In this document: piece after piece, positions 60,940 to 64,000 of the stretch
How the letters are laid out: the number at the start of each line of letters is the position of its first letter
Numbering within the stretch: the stretch's first letter is position 1
DNA from: CAYYAQ01 sp964469555
Lineage (GTDB): Bacteria > Planctomycetota > UBA1135 > UBA2386
Assembly: GCA_964469555.1 (NCBI GenBank)
Contig: CAYYAQ010000003.1
Coordinates: 1 to 64,000, forward strand
DNA length: 64,000 bases
Direction: 5' to 3'
The notes under the pieces: model-generated
What the model was told of the DNA's origin: nothing
Database searches by the model: none
The model's input: the letters and a program-made list of their open reading frames with translations, nothing else
Translations under genes and position numbers: made by a program

Positions 60940-62315
60940 CAGATCTGTTCGAAGTACCGCCGCCGTTCCCAGTCGGTGACAGTCGCTTCGTAGGCCGCGA
61001 CCTCGTTGCGGAAGAAGTGGGCGTAGTGTTCGACGACGTCGACGCCGAAGCTCTCACGCGCGAACGCACTGTCCGCAAACGTGTCGACGGCGGCCCCGAG
61101 CGTGTGGGGGACCCGCGCCAGATGCTCCGCCTTGTACATGTCGCCTTCGAACATCGCGGGCGGCTCGGTCTTCTGCGCGATGCCATCGAGACCCGAGGCC
61201 AGCGACGCGGCGTAGGCCAGGTATGGGTTGCAGTCGGCGCCGGGGATCCGGCATTCGATGCGGAGGCTGTTGCCGCTGCCTACGACCCGGAACCCGGCGG
61301 TGCGATTGTCGAAGCTCCACGCGAGTCGGGTGGGTGCCCACGAGCTCGCCTGGTATCTCTTGTACGAGTTCACGGTCGGTGCGTAGAAGACCATCATCTC
61401 CGGCACGTGGGCGATCCACCCGCCGAGGAACCAGCGGAACGCGTCGCTGCAGTCGACGGGACCGAGCTTGCCGTCGCCGGGGAACGCGTTGGTGCCGTCA
61501 TTCCACAGGCTGAGATGGATGTGGCAGCTCGACCCGGCCTGGTCTTCTGCGAACTTCGCCATGAACGTGACGCTGATCTCCTGCTGGTCGGCGACTTCCT
61601 TGAGGCACTGTTTGTAGATGCAGTGACGGTCGGCCATCGACAGGACGGCCGCGTAGTGGATGTTGAGTTCGTGCTGGCCGCGTCCCCACTCGCCCTTCGA
61701 GTTCTCGACCGGAACGCCTGAGTCGCGGAGGTGGCGTCGGACTTCGCCGTGGAACTCCTCCTCGCGCGCGCCCTGCAGCATGTGGTAGTCCTCGATGTAC
61801 CAGCCGACGGGCGCGAGGTCATGGTGGTTCTTCTCGGCGGCTTCCCTGTAGGAGTCGCAAAACACGTAGTACTCCAGCTCCGACGCGCCGAAGGCCTCGA
61901 AGCCCGAACCCGCGGCACTCTTCAGTTGCCGCCCCAGAATGGACCGTGGAGCGACCGACACCGGGTCGTCGGTTTTCGGATCTGCGATGTCGCAGATCAC
62001 CATCGCGGTCCGGTCCTGCCAACTGACTGTTCGGAGCGTGTCCATGTCCGGCACGAGGTGCATGTCGCCGTAGCCGCTCTCCCAGTTCGCGTAATCGTAG
62101 CCCGGCACCGGGTTCATGCCCATGTCGACGGTCAGCAGGTAGTCACAGGCGTGTGAACCGTCCGCGACCGCAGCCTCGAGAAAGAACTCGGCGTCGTAAC
62201 GCTTCCCCATGAAGCGTCCGTAGAGATCGGTGAACACGACGAGCACTGTGTCCACCGTTCCGTTGCCGACGTGCTCTTCGAGTTCGGACCGCGTGAGCAT
62301 CCCGTGGGTCTTCAT
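60939..62315 (-). CDS. Glutamine-synthetase-like gamma-glutamyl-amine ligase (PuuA/GmaS/GlnA4-type)
   Basis: A 458-residue glutamine synthetase superfamily enzyme that joins glutamate to an amine with ATP. The ATG at 62315 has AAGGTGG upstream; a GTG two codons earlier is the alternative. Motifs: TVLVVFTDLYGRFMGKRY (beta-grasp part), ASELEYYVFCDSY, VENSKGEWGRGQHELNIHYA, EDQAGSSCHIHLSLW, the TVNSYKRYQASSWAPTRLAW loop with DNRTAGFRVV, and RIECRIPGADCNPYLAYAA. This tail belongs to the type III/PuuA-like group rather than assimilatory GlnA. The DYHMLQGAREEEFHGEVRR region also fits amine ligases. Putrescine, ethanolamine and methylamine are candidate amines. Confidence 0.9.
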   Translation of the reverse strand: MKTHGMLTRSELEEHVGNGTVDTVLVVFTDLYGRFMGKRYDAEFFLEAAVADGSHACDYLLTVDMGMNPVPGYDYANWESGYGDMHLVPDMDTLRTVSWQDRTAMVICDIADPKTDDPVSVAPRSILGRQLKSAAGSGFEAFGASELEYYVFCDSYREAAEKNHHDLAPVGWYIEDYHMLQGAREEEFHGEVRRHLRDSGVPVENSKGEWGRGQHELNIHYAAVLSMADRHCIYKQCLKEVADQQEISVTFMAKFAEDQAGSSCHIHLSLWNDGTNAFPGDGKLGPVDCSDAFRWFLGGWIAHVPEMMVFYAPTVNSYKRYQASSWAPTRLAWSFDNRTAGFRVVGSGNSLRIECRIPGADCNPYLAYAASLASGLDGIAQKTEPPAMFEGDMYKAEHLARVPHTLGAAVDTFADSAFARESFGVDVVEHYAHFFRNEVAAYEATVTDWERRRYFEQI

Positions 62316-62360
62316 GCCCACCTTCTACCCGCACGGGTCCGTCGGGCCAAGCTCAGGCCG

Positions 62361-63236
62361 TCACGGGTGTCGCATCGCGACCGCGCGAAAGGCAGAGAAC
62401 TTCTCGAAGTTCTCGTCGCGGTAGCCGTCGTAGTCGAACTCGATCTTCGTCTGGCTCCCCTGGATGACCGCCCAGAGGCTCTCTCGAAGCGCGGCCATGG
62501 CTTTCATGATTTGGAATGCACGACCGGTGACGAACGTCTCGTCGTCGCCCGAGTACGTGCCCAGGAGCATCTCGTCCTGTTCCGCATCGAACCCGCAGTT
62601 GCTCGAGAGCCCGGCGAGATCGAACAGGGGATAGGCGCCGACCCCGCTGTATTCCCAGTCGATGATCCATAGCCGGTCCCCTGTATCGAGGAAGTTGCCG
62701 GGCATCATGTCGTTGTGGCAAAACGTCGGTTCGCTGGGACTCACGCTGCCCTGCAGCTGCCTGATGAACTGCAGAAGATCGTCTGCCGGGCGTGGCAACG
62801 CGAGGTCGTTGTCCGCCGCGAAGCGGACGTACGTGCGCGTCACCTGGAACGGCGAGAAGTACATCAGGTGCCCGGTGATCCCGGGCCCCGCCGCGTGGAT
62901 CGCGCGGATCGCCTTGGCAGTGCGTTCGAGTGCCTCTTGGTCAGACAGGAGTTCTGGCGTCAACGGCGTGCTGTTCGTTATGAAATCGGAGACGAGAATC
63001 CCCTCCTCTGCGTGCGCGATCCGGGGTGCGAAACCGAACTCCGCGGCCGCCCGCGTGCACGCGAGTTCGTTACTCCTGCTGATGCCGAGCGCCGGATCGT
63101 CGGTCCCTTCGCGGACGGCGAACGCACTCTCGCCGTCCAGGACGAGGTAGTTCAAGTTCGTCAAGCCGCCGGACAACGGTTCGATCTGGATCTCGCCCCG
63201 CCAGATCGGGAGTGCGCGGATGGACTCTTCGGACAT
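62361..63236 (-). CDS. Choline/ethanolamine kinase-like phosphotransferase
   Basis: A 291-residue aminoglycoside-phosphotransferase/choline-kinase fold protein; the ATG at 63236 fits the family start. Seen: EPLSGGLTNLNYLVLDGESA (the nucleotide loop), FAVREGTDD, IRAIHAAGPG, the catalytic TFCHNDMMPGNFLDTGDRLW (Brenner motif HxDxxxxN) and IIDWEYSGVGAYPLFDLAGL (metal DxE). The last block is characteristic of choline/ethanolamine kinases (LicA-like). The gene is immediately upstream of the ligase (45 bases) on the same strand. Phosphorylation of choline, ethanolamine or a related amino alcohol is the best guess. Confidence 0.85.
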   Translation of the reverse strand: MSEESIRALPIWRGEIQIEPLSGGLTNLNYLVLDGESAFAVREGTDDPALGISRSNELACTRAAAEFGFAPRIAHAEEGILVSDFITNSTPLTPELLSDQEALERTAKAIRAIHAAGPGITGHLMYFSPFQVTRTYVRFAADNDLALPRPADDLLQFIRQLQGSVSPSEPTFCHNDMMPGNFLDTGDRLWIIDWEYSGVGAYPLFDLAGLSSNCGFDAEQDEMLLGTYSGDDETFVTGRAFQIMKAMAALRESLWAVIQGSQTKIEFDYDGYRDENFEKFSAFRAVAMRHP

Positions 63237-63290
63237 GGCTCTGAACCATATCTGGACGGGGATTCTGGGCAAGCCAGTCCACGACCAGCG

Positions 63291-64000
63291 TTACTGTCCG
63301 TAGTGGACGAAGACCCCGTGATTCTGCTTGGCGAGCTCGCGCATGAACGCGGCTCCCGTGCCGTCGCCCGTGAAGACCGTGTTGATGCGGATCTGCTGCA
63401 ACCGGTTCAGCTTCCGGACGCGGGCGAGGATCTCCTTCACGTCCTCGACCGCACCGATCGAGGGCTCGCCGTCGGATAGGAAGAACACTTCGTCGACGCG
63501 GTCCACGGACTCCTGTCCGAACTTCGCGCGAGCGGTATCGAGGACGTAGGAGAGGGCCTCGAAGGTGTTCGTGAAGCCGCGTGGTCGAACCCGTTCGAAC
63601 GATTTCATGAGAGCCTGAAGCGACCGGCGCCGCGCGGGGACTGGTTTCTTCTGCGGCGCGCGGACATCGTCCGAGAAGGTCACGATGCGGTAGTTCGACC
63701 GGGGGCGCATCCCGGCGATGGCCACCAGGACCTGCTCTTTCGCCGCATCCAGGCGAGTCCAGGGCCGTCCCTTGATCCGCCTGCGCGATCGGCGAATGCG
63801 CTTCACGATCTTCGCGGACTTGCCTTCGGCCTTCACCCGCTCGACGGCGTCTCGCATGCTGTGGGACGTGTCGATGACAAAGATCACGTCGCGGCCTCTG
63901 ACCGGGATGCCGAAGAACCCACCCTCAGCGCGCGTCGAAGCCCTGACCTTCAGGTCGTCGATCGCGGGCGCCATGGTCACGCGGTCCTTCTCCTTCTCCC
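63291..64000 (-). CDS. von Willebrand factor A domain protein (partial, 5' end outside the window)
   Basis: The frame runs off the right edge; the visible C-terminal 230-odd residues are a vWA domain. The MIDAS metal site is present as DTSHSM (D-x-S-x-S), a threonine in RGFTNTFEAL and FFLSDGEPSIG. FFGIPVRGRDVIFVIDTSHS starts the domain, and INTVFTGDGTGAAFMRELA follows. In frame upstream of the first possible start, codons for KEKDRVTMAPAIDDL continue to the edge, so the protein is longer. Planctomycetes often carry such domains behind HEAT repeats in surface or periplasmic proteins; this is context only. A basic insert lies at about RIRRSRRRIKGRP. Confidence 0.88.
   Translation of the reverse strand, partial: EKEKDRVTMAPAIDDLKVRASTRAEGGFFGIPVRGRDVIFVIDTSHSMRDAVERVKAEGKSAKIVKRIRRSRRRIKGRPWTRLDAAKEQVLVAIAGMRPRSNYRIVTFSDDVRAPQKKPVPARRRSLQALMKSFERVRPRGFTNTFEALSYVLDTARAKFGQESVDRVDEVFFLSDGEPSIGAVEDVKEILARVRKLNRLQQIRINTVFTGDGTGAAFMRELAKQNHGVFVHYGQ

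Overview
The window is about 64 kb of GC-rich bacterial chromosome from one scaffold, with a 14-N assembly gap at 7965-7978. It carries about 44 supportable protein genes and no rRNA, tRNA or CRISPR array that I could recognise. Gene content and style suggest a Planctomycetota-like, probably marine bacterium. The pointers are a type IV pilus set, an RNase E/G with a long charged insert, an EF-G paralogue, a TMTC-like membrane glycosyltransferase with TPRs, a von Willebrand A protein, and large glycine-rich Ig-like lipoproteins. This placement is an inference; no search was run.

Layout. 1-2351: the end of a PilP/GspB-like gene and a PilQ/GspD secretin. 2352-6929: a long leader, then RNase G/E (rng), rplU, rpmA and obg. 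6992-12467: a PilT-like ATPase cut by the gap, a GspC-like PDZ protein, coaX, a shortened MnmE-like GTPase, and pyrB fused to a PyrI-type zinc domain. 12468-13207: a non-coding stretch. 13208-20576: two Ig-like lipoproteins, prepilin peptidase and an OmpA-type lipoprotein. 20827-28909: an EF-G paralogue, then pilT-pilB-pilC, a TPR protein and the pilin. 29141-33134: a three-gene glycosyltransferase operon. 33131-34954 (minus): tatD and a membrane-anchored helical-repeat protein. 35352-41131: a tandem pair of large Cys-motif, glycine-rich lipoproteins. 41227-47646: amidohydrolase, DHH phosphoesterase, metallophosphoesterase, cutA, DASS transporter and an unknown exported protein. 47716-52645: comM, two small proteins, a threonine/serine dehydratase and a DegT-family enzyme.

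52597-63236 looks like an amine or head-group catabolic island. It encodes a dimethylglycine/sarcosine dehydrogenase-like enzyme, a HAD phosphatase, a spermidine-synthase-fold membrane protein, a divergent aldehyde dehydrogenase, an SDR, a PuuD-like glutamine amidotransferase, a glutamine-synthetase-like gamma-glutamyl-amine ligase and a choline/ethanolamine-kinase-like protein. The divergent promoter inside it holds two near-perfect dyads, one next to each start codon. The window ends in a vWA protein.

The most unusual points are: the PyrB-zinc domain fusion; a family of four surface lipoproteins sharing a beta-motif, one carrying two copies of a repeat I associate with marine phage structural proteins; three GTPases with altered G4 motifs; the gamma-glutamylation/N-methyl-amine island with its double dyad; and a coding-like stretch in front of the DegT gene with no clean gene boundaries.
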